A DNA stretch of 64,000 nucleotides from Acanthosepion lycidas. Lineage: Eukaryota > Mollusca > Cephalopoda > Sepiida > Sepiidae. A program made the translations under genes and the position numbers. The notes below the pieces were generated by a model that searched no databases, was not told the DNA's origin, and saw only the letters and a program-made list of their open reading frames with translations. The stretch covers positions 23,794,765 to 23,858,764 of the forward strand of contig OZ010573.1 in NCBI GenBank assembly GCA_963932145.1, written 5' to 3'. Below are positions 1 through 8,996 of the stretch, in pieces. Numbering within the stretch: position 1 is the first letter of the stretch; each line of letters begins with the position of its first letter.

Positions 1-31
1 TTATTACGTCATTATTTTTGCACCAACCTAA
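1..31. mobile_element. Mariner-type MITE, right end (cut by window edge)
   Basis: The window opens inside an inverted-repeat end reading ATTATTTTTGCACCAACCTAA followed by TA, without its last base shared here: the key part is TTTTTGCACCAACCTAA. The same end occurs on the two complete MITEs at 39143-39209 and 46207-46285. The TA after it is the expected target duplication. The left half lies outside the window. Confidence 0.8.
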
Positions 32-593
32 TAAATGAAATCAGCTTAATTATTTATATACCTAAAACACATCTAAAAAATTTTTTTTTAAATTTTAAAA
101 TTTCCAGTGTCTTTTGTTCATGCATATGTGTAAACAAACTCAGTCCAATGAATGAAATGCATCACACAAAATCTTTTTCCACTTTCTTCCAAAATTGTTC
201 TTGATATATAAAAATCTTTATATTGTTATATATATATATATATTAAAATAAATAGAAAGAACAATAAGATTTATAATCCACTGTTCTTATTAATTTTTAT
301 ATTTAAAAAATAGTGCTGAATACAATTCTGCAGAGCATAAATATTATAAATTTACTAATTTAAAAATCTGATCCCATTGCTACACAGGAATTACCATGTT
401 TCAAAACTAAAAACTTCAAATTTAATTATAGAATTAAATTAAAATCCCTTGTACTGTTTCATTTTCAAGCAAATTTTGGAATAACTTATTTTGAAATTTA
501 CTGAGTTTTATAAGCACATACATTCTTAATATTAGTTGCTAAGGTTATGGGGAAATTCAATCATTTTGACAAGGGGTGGTATTGAATTTCCCA

Positions 594-793
594 CTTGTTT
601 CCTGTTTAGGATTGGATTTCTGGTTTCTTCTAAAGTCTCTGTAATTTTATTTACTAATTATTTTTTTCCTCAATAGGAGTAGATAGGTTCACCTATCACC
701 TGGATCACACTCCTCCTTGGTCTTATGAACAGGAGCAGAGGTCTATCTCTTGTTCCCTGTTTAGGACTGGGTTTCTGGTTACTTCTAAAGTCT
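594..793 (+). repeat. Dispersed repeat of unknown class, two partial units
   Basis: The phrase TTTCCTGTTTAGGATTGG followed by a TTCTGGTTTCTTCTAAAGTC-like stretch occurs at 594-640 and again at 748-793. The second unit also contains an upstream part (685-745, 'ttcacctatc..ggatcacactcctcc') that recurs at 60614-60720. It sits directly before a LINE tail here, so it may be the 3' untranslated part of a LINE, but no coding part is visible to prove this. Confidence 0.5.
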
Positions 794-876
794 TTTCATT
801 CTCTTTCTCCCCAGTAGCCCTTTGCATCTTAGTGACAATATAACCTTGTTTGGGGTGAATTGATAAAAAAATAAAA
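794..876 (+). mobile_element. 3' tail of the YADD-type LINE
   Basis: The segment ends in 'ttggggtgaattgat' followed by an A-rich run. The same ending, preceded by a 'cccttgcatcttagtg'-like phrase, closes the LINE copies at 29165 and 63540 on the plus strand and starts the minus-strand copies at 15885, 50715 and 55180. Only the last ~80 bp are present, as expected for 5' truncation. Confidence 0.6.
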
Positions 877-1034
877 GTACCAATAAACTTTATACTAGCT
901 GCACATCATACACTTTGAAGTAAAGGTCTGTAAAATATGAAAATAATTCTGATACACTCTTTGATACTTTGACTGACCATATTTTCTTACATGAGAAAAA
1001 TTTTGAACAGATCAGAAAGGTAAGAAGCACTTAC

Positions 1035-1120
1035 TTGGTTTTTTGCTGGCAGAAATGTATGGCATCTGAAAGAAGGGCACAAAGTTTGGCCAATTTGTGT
1101 CCTTCACTTGCCTGCTGCTC
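1035..1120 (-). CDS. Candidate internal exon, unknown host protein
   Basis: On the minus strand an 86-nt segment is bounded by a polypyrimidine-AG acceptor (ctattttag) and a near-perfect donor (AA|gtaagtg). In phase 0 it is open for its whole length (28 codons plus 2 nt) and includes ASEGHKLAKLCALLSDAIHF, a helix-like stretch with normal amino-acid use, unlike the low-complexity frames around it. It joins in phase with the candidate exon at 1724-1792. I do not recognise the family. It could be a chance splice-like match, but the codon quality and both borders argue for a real exon. The next downstream exon would lie outside the window. Confidence 0.6.
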
Positions 1121-1258
1121 CTAAAATAGAAAATTAGGAAATTTTATAGAAAAGAGGGACCTTTGTGTTGGAGCTTCATATTGGATTGGTTGATTTTACA
1201 GTATGTCAACTCTTATTGGGTCATTAATGTTGAAATCAGTTTATTTTTTATTGATATA

Positions 1259-1626
1259 CAGGGTGTCCATAAAGTTCGTGTGCACCTAAAAAAATTATAT
1301 CTTTATTTGTATTTGCGCTAGAAATAATCTGTAAAAAATGTTATAAATATTAATGTACCTAGTTTTAAGTATAGCTAAAATAACTAATGTGGTTTCAGGC
1401 ATTACTGTAAATCAGTTGGCAAATGTTTTCCATGAACTGCAAAATCGTATTACCCTTTGTATTGCTAATGATGGAGGACATATGGAAACTTAAATAAAAT
1501 TTCAATAAAACCTTAAAAAAAATATAGATTTACTTCTTTCTAATCCTTTTTACAAATTATTTTTATCGCAAATACAAATAAAGTTATAAATTTTCTAAAG
1601 TGCACACGAACTTTACGGACACCCTG
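1259..1626. mobile_element. Mariner-like deletion derivative (368 bp) with transposase stub
   Basis: The ends are inverted repeats of about 26 bp (CAGGGTGTCCATAAAGTTCG at the left; its near complement at the right) flanked by TA duplications at 1257-1258 and 1627-1628. Inside, at 1392-1493 on the plus strand, a 33-codon frame ends in a stop and reads LQNRITLCIANDGGHMET near its end. This looks like the C-terminal tail of an IS630/mariner transposase (the 'R..C....GGH.E' pattern). The rest of the transposase is gone, so the element depended on a partner in trans. Confidence 0.8.
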
Positions 1627-1723
1627 TATTTGAAACTATAAGCATTTACTACATTAGTACTTTAAATTTGAGTTTGCAAGCATTTATTTGGCATGTGCCC
1701 CTTTTTGAGGGGAGGGATCTTAC

Positions 1724-1792
1724 CTGTCTGCAGGAGTTGCAGTTGGCATATCTAATCCACAGAATGGAATTGAACATATTGAATATTAACAA
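1724..1792 (-). CDS. Candidate internal exon, unknown host protein
   Basis: A 69-nt minus-strand segment lies between the acceptor 'tttttgcttacag' and the donor CAG|gtaaga. Only one of the three frames is open, and it is exactly 23 codons, phase 0 at both ends. It includes FNSILWIRYANCNSCRQ. The frame continues into the candidate exon at 1035-1120 across a ~600-bp intron that contains the mariner derivative at 1259-1626. The family is not recognised. Two adjacent phase-compatible exons with good borders are stronger evidence than either alone. Confidence 0.6.
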
Positions 1793-2384
1793 CTGTAAGC
1801 AAAAAGGTAAAAAACACAAACAATTTCATTCTCAACAGAAAGGCAATTTTTATGTCCTATGCCAATAAAAAGAACTGAAGTAACATCTTCCTGATTTTTT
1901 AATATCTTTGGCACTAAGAAAATGTTTTATTCTATATATACAACATGTCTTTTACATACCTTGGTATTTAGATGAGATATAGCATAAAAGATGAAAAAAA
2001 AAAATTGAACATAGAATAGGCTGTGCTAGGGATAGTTTTGTACAATACCACAAAGTGCTGCAAAACCAAAGCATTAACCTAAAAACTTGAGTTATGTTCT
2101 TAAAAAAATTGAATTTTCCAAATACTTTATTCTTTTGCTTTCATTTCCAAATGAGATCTATACACGTTCTGATAACATCTTTATCACAGGCTGATAATTT
2201 AATGCAGATATTCTCTCAATCAAAAAGATCCAAACAGATTTTAGAACAGTTCCTTGGGACCGATTTAATAGATTTCAAATGGCTGGTATATTTACTGAAA
2301 AGTAGAATGAAATTTACACACTGATTTTGTCTGCCTATTTTAATGTTAAAAATCTATCTCAAACTGGTATTATGTATACAATAA

Positions 2385-2943
2385 TGTTATTCTCTCAGTA
2401 ACACTTGCATTAATTCTTGACCATAGAAAAGTAAATAATAATCCCATATACATAAACAAACATTCAAATCACCCAGCTAATGTAAGTATTATTAAGTTAA
2501 ATAATTTTTATATACCAATATCTATTAGCATAATAATTACAACTAATTCTAGCAATATAAAAATATTTAATGAAGATAAAAAATATATGAATCAGCATGA
2601 AGAAAAAGTGACTATTCGAATAAATTAGAATATATAGCTAAAAACAATACATACAAAAACTAAAGAAAAGGACATATAATTTGGTTTAACCCACCTTATA
2701 ATAATAAAAGCAAAAATAGGAAAAATTAATTGAGAAATAGTTCTGTACAAATAGTAAACTATCAAAAATCATTGACAAAAATACAGTCCAAATCAGTTAT
2801 AGTAGTATAAATAATATGGAGAAAATAATAAATAAACATAATAAAAAAAATATTAAATGAAAATAATCATAGTTATAATAACACAAATCTACAAGATAGT
2901 AATAATAATTGTAATTCTTGAAACAAAAACAACTGTCCTCTAA
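2385..2943 (+). pseudogene. RT/GIY-YIG retroelement remnant (NHPP-motif family)
   Basis: Broken frames can be followed across the segment. At about 2440-2620 one reads NPIYINKHSNHPANV and then NSSNIKIFNED; near 2670-2700 there is a degraded 'KEKDI.F.L' match to the 'IWFNPP' block of this family; near 2760-2935 there are matches to the conserved blocks ending in NCN...NKNNCPL that precede a GIY-YIG domain. The same family, in the opposite orientation, is at 44400-45180. It is related to reverse transcriptases with a YRDDG core found in cnidarian and mollusc genomes. Many frameshifts and stops make it dead. It ends abruptly where a LINE begins. Confidence 0.6.
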
Positions 2944-3400
2944 TAATAGGCATCTATGCAGACAACACTACTATTTACTCCTGTCTCAATAGTAAATCTG
3001 GTATTGCTGACAAAACTAACTTGGCTGTTGGTTGACTGGGGCAGGAAATGGCCTGTAAAATTTAATGTCACCAAAATGAAACTGTTCTCATTTACCCACC
3101 ATAGAGAACACTCCCTGCTTCCTATCAGCATGGCTGATGCATAACTCCACAAGAGTGTCTCTCTGCCTGCTTTGTCTCATGCTTTAATTTGATCTGAGGT
3201 GGAACAACTACAGTGAATCAATAGCTTCATCTATCACAAGGAAAGTTGGTTCTCTGTGTCGTGCCAGAAGGTTTTTCTAACCTGAATCCATCCTTCAAAT
3301 CTACAAATCAACAATTCATCCTTGCATTGAATACTGTTGTTATCTGTTGGCCTCACTGTTTATCTCAAGGTCCTTGACATGTAAACAAATATAAAACTCA
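2944..3400 (+). pseudogene. LINE reverse transcriptase fragment (YADD-type)
   Basis: The segment begins with the palm motif IYADNTTIYSCLNSKSG (YADD changed to YADN) and continues through 'NFNVTKMKLFSF.HHRE' and 'SMADA' blocks that come from different frames, then 'IHPSN' and 'LNTVVIC'. The same family with a better preserved C-terminus is at 55180-55920 (minus), 17925-18490 (minus) and 62600-63552 (plus). By general resemblance it is a Jockey/CR1/I-group non-LTR element. It is truncated at both ends and frameshifted. Confidence 0.65.
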
Positions 3401-3672
3401 GGAACATGTGTGAGTCTATAAAGGAATTTAAAAGATGCAAAAATTAAAACGTAAAAAATACAGAAATCAGAAATATATTTATTTAATTAATGGACCCTTG
3501 AATAGTGGATGTTTCTACAAAACTTCAAAGTCAAGGACAAAAGAAAAACACCAAAGATTGCTATGTACAATTACAGTTAAGTAATTTTTTGTATAAAATA
3601 ATACGATCAATGCTCTATTTTTAATATTGAGCACTTTCCTTCAATTTTGGATTATTACAGTCTTAAATCTTC

Positions 3673-3673
<1 letters not shown>

Positions 3674-3727
<54 letters not shown>
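3674..3727. repeat. (TA)n microsatellite
   Basis: About 27 uninterrupted TA units. It directly precedes the inverted-repeat element at 3740-4060. Confidence 0.95.
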
Positions 3728-3730
<3 letters not shown>

Positions 3731-3739
3731 AAAAAATTT

Positions 3740-4060
3740 AGTTTTAAGTATGTTATATTTATGGGTAAAAGTGCTGAATATCAGAAATAGGGCATAGGTA
3801 AATATAAACTTTGACACTGAGGTCAATGCTGACAGTCTGTTTCAGGCTTGAACGAAATCTTCAGTTGTGTGTGTTGGATGTTAGCTTGAATATTTATATA
3901 TGCTTGTTAATGGGGTATTATAGGTATATAACCCTGCTACCCATAATGACCTGCATGTATAGTCATGGAACCATCCAACACACATAGCCTGAAGATGTGT
4001 TCAAGTATAAAGCAGACTGTGACCATTTGTACTTGACCCCAGTGTCCACTCACACACACA
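3740..4060. mobile_element. Penelope-type terminal repeat in inverted pair, with hammerhead-like core
   Basis: Arms at 3813-3864 and 3989-4046 are inverted copies of one another. Read on the minus strand, the left arm contains CTGAAGA (3858-3864), a 14-nt loop region, then GAAACAGACTGTC (3831-3843). This order matches a hammerhead core with a minimal stem III (ACA/TGT around a 3-nt loop). The right arm is degraded. The element matches 8785-8990, which immediately precedes a Penelope-like coding remnant. Class assignment is inference from that context. Confidence 0.5.
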
Positions 4061-4066
4061 CACGTG

Positions 4067-4069
<3 letters not shown>

Positions 4070-4126
<57 letters not shown>

Positions 4127-4345
4127 GACATTCTTTATGTTTATATATTCTTTTTATAGATACAAATATTTAAGTAAATGCTCTGTTTATAATAAACAGT
4201 ATTAATAACATTTAACAGTCTGAATATCTGAGAAATTTTCATTGAAAATATGCGTCCTTCGACAGGAATCGAACCTGTATCCTAATGGAACCGTCATATA
4301 GCCTGATGTGCTTTACTGATTGAGTCACAGAGGAGCATTTCAGTT
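4070..4345 (-). mobile_element. tRNA-derived SINE with (TA)n tail
   Basis: On the minus strand a tRNA-like head (4338 to 4253) carries a clear B box (GGTTCGATTCC at 4265-4275) and a weaker A box near 4310-4326. A unique body follows (4252 to 4123), and then a (TA)n tract at 4070-4122 as the 3' tail. The body recurs without the head at 36440-36627, also ending in (TA)n. The acceptor stem pairs poorly, so this is a SINE or degenerate tRNA rather than a functional tRNA gene. Confidence 0.7.
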
Positions 4346-4609
4346 AGCAAGGTCGATTTTATTGTTTTTAAACTACAATTCTCCATTATTTTCTCCTGTA
4401 CATTCATATCTGCTCAATGCATATACAAATGTAAAAAGAATGTATAAACATAAAAAAATGTCTTAAAATAATTGTTGGACTTTGTCCATTTCATAATATA
4501 TATATAGTATGCTAGACAAAAATATACACATAAAGAGCTACCCAAAAGTCTGTAGGATGTAACCATGAAAAATAGTTAATCTTAAATTTTACAACTTTCC
4601 TCCCTTTTA

Positions 4610-5190
4610 TAAGAGGATGGAAAATGTGACACTGAAATCTGAAGGCACATTGGAATAGTAAAAGGTGCCTTCCAAAAGCTAAGCAAAGTATTAAAAAACA
4701 GGAAAATTTTGTTAGAAACAAACAAAAGAGTGCAGAAATGTTATGTAATATCAGTTCTCCTATATGGCATTGAATACTGAATAATCTCCTCATAGATGAA
4801 GAAGAGACTCAAGGCAACTGAAATGTGATTTGACAGGGGGATATTGAGAATACCACCAATTGAACATGGGGACAAAGTTTTAAAGAAAATGGTAACAAAA
4901 ATGACTGTAATCAGAAAGAAATAGTTGAAATTTCTAGAATCCGAATTCCTAGGGTACATAATGAGGAAAATAGGGCTTGGAGAATTTGACACTCACAGGA
5001 CATATTAAAGGCAAGACGGACATAGGAAAGAAGCAAATAACCTACCTAACAAGTTTGTGTAAATGGTTGGCAGAACAGGGAGTAAGAGGGATAGCAAAAA
5101 GACAATTCTAACTCAGAGTTACAAAGGACAGGAAGTTGTGGAGAGCTATGATCACTGACATCTGAAGGAACACACAGGTAGAAGAAGAAA
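4610..5190 (+). pseudogene. RTE-like LINE 3' end, copy 1
   Basis: The segment follows the C-terminal part of an endonuclease/reverse-transcriptase LINE: 'VLLYGIEY' (family consensus LYGSECW), then 'MKKRLKATEM', 'ILGYIMRK', 'KWLAEQG' and 'RVTKDRKLWRAMI' blocks in shifting frames. Other copies of this 3' end are at 5833-6605, 6621-7015, 15720-15830, 26220-26700, 47530-47770, 51240-51620 and 61330-62010. All are short 3' fragments, typical of 5'-truncated insertion. It ends in an AGAAGAAGAA-type tail. Confidence 0.7.
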
Positions 5191-5344
5191 CAGTCCTTCT
5201 TATCTCAGACTGATTTACAAAGTGTAATATCAAAGCACTGTATTACATTAGGTTTTTGCATGCTGATTAAATTCTCTGAAATTTTGGTAATGAATTCATA
5301 TCTGTCTTTTAATGAATTCTTTATCATACAATTAAAGTACAACT

Positions 5345-5832
5345 GAAGCTTAAATAACACTCTCTATATATGCATATTTCTTAAATAACACTCTCAATAT
5401 ATGGATATTTCTTAAATATCTCTCTATATATGCATATTTCTTAAATATCTCTCTATATATGCTTTTTTCTTAAATAACACTCTCTATATATGCATATTTC
5501 TTAAATATCTCTCTCTATATGCATATTTCTTAAATAACACTCTCAATATATGCATATTTCTTAAATAACACTCTCAATATATGCATATTCCTTAAATAAC
5601 ACTCTCTATATATGCATATTTCTAAAATATCTCTCTATATATGCATATTTCTTAAATAACACTCTCTATATATGCATATTTCTTAAATATCTCTCTCTAT
5701 ATGCATATTTCTTAAATAACACTCTCAATATATGCATATTTCTTAAATAACACTCTCTATATATGCATATTTCTTAAATATCTCTCTATATATGCATATT
5801 TCTTAAATAACACTCTCTATATATGCATATTT
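5345..5832. repeat. Minisatellite, about 16 units of 29-31 bp
   Basis: The unit is a TTAAATAACACTCTC segment plus a TATATATGCATATTTC segment (31 bp). A shorter 29-bp form has TTAAATATCTCTC instead. The two forms alternate in blocks, suggesting higher-order duplication. The array abuts exactly the 3' end of the minus-strand LINE copy at 5833, so it may have grown from that element's 3' tail. Confidence 0.9.
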
Positions 5833-6605
5833 CTTTTATTTGCTGTGTCCCTCCAGGACGTAGGTGATCATGTCTCTCCACATCTCATTTTTTTTGTCTT
5901 TTTGTTATTTTTTCCAAACCCTGTTCTGCCATCCATCCGCTCAAGCTCATCAGGTATGTTTCAAGCTGCTTTCCTCTCTCCCTCTTTCCCTCAATCTGCC
6001 CTGTGAGTATAAGGTTTTCTAAGCCTCCTCCCTCATTATGTTCTCCAGAAATTTCAACTGCCTCTCTCTGATGTTAAGTATGAGTTTCCTTTTCATTTCC
6101 ATTCTCTCCAAAACTTCACTCTTGCTGACATGTTCAGTCCATGGTATCCTCAGCATCTTTCTGTAAAACCACATTTCTATTGCTTCAAGTCTCATCTTGG
6201 AGGAGATTCTCCAGCATTCACTGCCATACAGGAAGACAGATATCACGTAACATTTCAGTTCTCTTTTCTGTTTCCAATGAAACTTTTCTGTCTCTCAATA
6301 CTCTGCCTAGCTTTTGGAATGCATCCTTAGCTATCCCAATACATCTTTGGATCTCAGTGTTGCACATTCTGTCCTCTGTTAGAACACTTCACAGATATTT
6401 AAATTTCTGTACCTGCTTGATTTTAGTATTCCCAACCTTGCATTTTAGGCTCATCCATTTTTCTGATAGTCATGCATTCTGTCTTTTTGTAGTTTATGCT
6501 TAGTCCCTTCTTCTTGCTTTCCTTCACTACCTTCTGTAGGGGGTTTTATAGTTTCCTTTTTGTGTCTGCTATCAGCACTGTGTCATCTGCATATCTTATA
6601 TTAAG
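5833..6605 (-). pseudogene. RTE-like LINE fragment, copy 2 (RT palm to C-terminus)
   Basis: This is the longest preserved piece of the family. On the minus strand it starts at the RT motif RYADDTVLIAD (near 6590), passes through 'GLSINYKKTECMT', and ends with a 75-codon open stretch (6246-6019) containing LYGSECWRISSKM and RIPWTEHVSKSEVLERMEMK. The YADD box and the C-terminal W/R-rich region are typical of RTE-like non-LTR retrotransposons. Several stops and frameshifts interrupt it. Confidence 0.8.
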
Positions 6606-6620
6606 ATTGATGACCTCCTC

Positions 6621-7015
6621 CTTTTATGTGCCATGGCCCTTCAGGACATAAGTGATCATGGCTCTCCACTTCCCCTATCCTTTGTAGTTCTCAATATGTT
6701 TTGTCCTTTTACTACTTCTCCCAAACCCTGTTCTGTCATCCACTTGCTTAAGCCTGCTAGGTGTGTCATGTGTTGCTTTCCCTTGTCTCTCTTTCCCTCT
6801 ATCTGCCCTGTGAGTATCAGATTCTCTAAGCCCTCCTTTCTCATTACATATCCCAGAAATCTCAGCTGCCTCTTCCTGCTGTTAAGTGTAAGTTTCCTCC
6901 TTGTTTGCATCCTCTCCAGAAACTCATTGTTGCTCACATGTTTGCTCTATGGTATCCTTAGCATCCTTCTGTAGAACCATACCTCTGTTGCCTTGGGTCT
7001 CTTCTTCATATGACC
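6621..7015 (-). pseudogene. RTE-like LINE fragment, copy 3, head-to-tail with copy 2
   Basis: On the minus strand a 93-codon open stretch (6937-6656) reads LRFLGYVMRKEGLENLILTG and KWMTEQGLGEVVKG, matching the C-terminal end of copy 2 and the tails of the other copies. It is a shorter, separate 3' fragment in the same orientation, starting only a few bases after copy 2 ends. The pair may be two insertions or a tandem duplication. Confidence 0.75.
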
Positions 7016-7109
7016 TTAGCTTTTCTAAAAAAAAATTCAGGTGCTGGTGTTTAGGTTTTCTATACAGCATTTTAAAGCATCACAATTTAAAATTAACTAT
7101 CATTCACTT

Positions 7110-7545
7110 CTGGACTTTATTTTGAGAGACAAGACATTATTCCAGGAACATTTTCTAACATATTCGAGATGATCTTCACCCTCTCTAACCTTCTAGGTTT
7201 CTGTCCTGGAATAACAAGGTGCACACACGTTTCAACTATGATGTCATTTTCAAGTCTTTTTTCACTGCTCTTTGGACTGTGATAGCTGAAACTCCTCTCT
7301 CACATGCCAAATGTCATATGGGTTGAGTTGGATCTTTTCTAATTGATTTCTTTAGCTCTAAGTTGAAATGATGATCCTTCTTCCTGTTGTGGCCTCCTCA
7401 TCCAGTTTTCCTCTCTATTGTTCCCTCTTTTTTCACTGTTCTCTTGATGATTCTGGAATGGACTTTGACGTTGGAAGCCAGAGTATGAGTATCATTTCTG
7501 AAGGCCTGAATGATCATTTTCCTCTCACCATTGCTTAGTTAGGAA
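7110..7545 (-). pseudogene. Tc1/mariner transposase N-terminal remnant
   Basis: On the minus strand the frame around 7410-7230 reads ELKKSIRKDPTQPI and then ACERGVSAITVQRAVKKDLK, a helix-turn-helix pattern typical of the DNA-binding half of IS630/Tc1/mariner transposases ('vs..tv.r.vk.dl'). A following part resembles 'KPRRLERVK'. No catalytic DDE part follows. It may be the missing N-terminal half of the transposase type whose C-terminal halves lie at 24048-24901 and 31975-32838, but this is inference. Confidence 0.55.
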
Positions 7546-7835
7546 GACATAGTGAGACTGACACAAAATGATTTTAACCTGTTCTCTTTCAAGCTGAAAA
7601 CCTGGAGAAAAGAAACTCAATTAGTTTAGTGTTTTTTTTTAGATATCAAACATTTTTGTGGGAAGGACAATTATGCAGTTACACCCTGTATATAGCTGCA
7701 CATTTACCCATTCAGGATAGTAAGTATATATATATATATATATATATTTATCCTTTGTACTGCATGAAAAAAATAAAGCAGTTGTTTGGAAGCATTAACG
7801 ATTGTTTTATTTCTTGTTTTACCTTGGAGAACACA

Positions 7836-7841
<6 letters not shown>

Positions 7842-7887
<46 letters not shown>
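7842..7887. repeat. (TA)n microsatellite
   Basis: About 23 TA units followed by a short GT-rich run. A shorter TA tract lies at 7725-7748. Both create meaningless repetitive open frames on both strands. Confidence 0.95.
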
Positions 7888-7889
<2 letters not shown>

Positions 7890-7989
7890 TGTGTGTGCGT
7901 GTATGTGGAATGAGCTAGCAAGATGATGCTTACATAGTTTTTTTTTTTTAGGGGTGATTGCTGTCATTTGGGATTTTCTGTGGTATGAC

Positions 7990-8035
7990 AGTAGTCTGGT
8001 CTCAAGGGTGCCAGATTAAAGACGTTGAACTGTAC
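7990..8035. repeat. Dispersed short repeat shared with 13862-13905
   Basis: The phrase GGTCTCAAGGGTGCCAGATT and the bases after it recur at 13867-13900, where they lie upstream of a tRNA-like head. It is probably the 5' flank or leader of that SINE family. Confidence 0.5.
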
Positions 8036-8728
8036 ATGAAGGTGTAGGTAAGCCCTGCATCTCTTCAGACTTGGAATGTATCCTTTTTAGTTTTTTTTTC
8101 TGGATTGGTTTTCCATTTAGGACTACTGATCACTGGCTACTTTCTCTGAATTTAGAAAAGTTCTTGTTCTATTTTTTGACTGCTCTGGCCTTGTTTATTC
8201 ATTTTTTGTTCATGTTTGCTCTCACTTGATTATACATATATATATATATTATCCCTTGCCAATAACATGATTCAGAGTTTCATGCACAATGTAAACTTTA
8301 GGTGCTGAGTATAGACTGACCCTTACATAATTTAAATTTTAATAAAAATTTCTGGTTGTCGCAGTTATATATTATATGGGGATTACAGTTTATATATATA
8401 TATATATATGAGACAATTTCTAAAACTTCTTTGACATGTTTCACCAATGAACCAGTGTCACCAGAAAAAGTATTTTATTTGACAAGCACTTAAAAATTGT
8501 CTTATATATTTACAATTCTGTCAGATTCCCAGTGAATTTCATACATATATATATATATAAAATAAAGAAAATATTTACTTAAGTTTACATAGTATTCTTC
8601 AGATTATGAAATCCACTTATCAGGAGAAAAAAGTATTTTCAATTTATTTTTATATATCATTTTTTTTCTTAAAAGTTGCTATGTTATAAAATTAATTAAA
8701 TTTATTTTTCTTAAAGATGTTACATACA

Positions 8729-8760
<32 letters not shown>

Positions 8761-8784
8761 AAAGTACCCCATTATCATATGATA

Positions 8785-8990
8785 ATAATATAGTTTTAAC
8801 ATGTGCTATATTTATGTGTAAAAGTGCTCAATATCAGAGATAGAGTGTATGTAAATATAAAAATAGGCACTGAGGTCAACACCAAATGATGACAGTCTGT
8901 TTCATGCTTCAATACAATCTTCAGGCCATCAAGATGCTTTCAAGCATAAAACAGATTGCCACCACTTGGTGTTGACCTCAGTGTCTACTT
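8785..8990. mobile_element. Penelope-type inverted terminal repeat with hammerhead-like core
   Basis: Two arms (8867-8924 and 8925-8983) form a near-perfect palindrome. On the minus strand the left arm reads CTGAAGA (8918-8924), a 14-nt linker, then GAAACAGACTGTC (8891-8903). Bases flanking this (GATGG upstream, ATCATT downstream) can pair as a stem I apart from the first position. The element is followed without gap by Penelope-like coding sequence at about 8997, which ties the repeat to that element. Confidence 0.55.
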
Positions 8991-8996
8991 TTATAT

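Noticed and set aside
4253-4338. Possible functional tRNA gene
   Set aside because: The B box is good but the acceptor stem pairs poorly and the A box is weak. The SINE body and TA tail show it is SINE-derived.
5345-5832. CRISPR-like array
   Set aside because: Units are contiguous and near-identical without unique spacers; the sequence is eukaryotic. The same holds for the arrays at 21118 and 33408.
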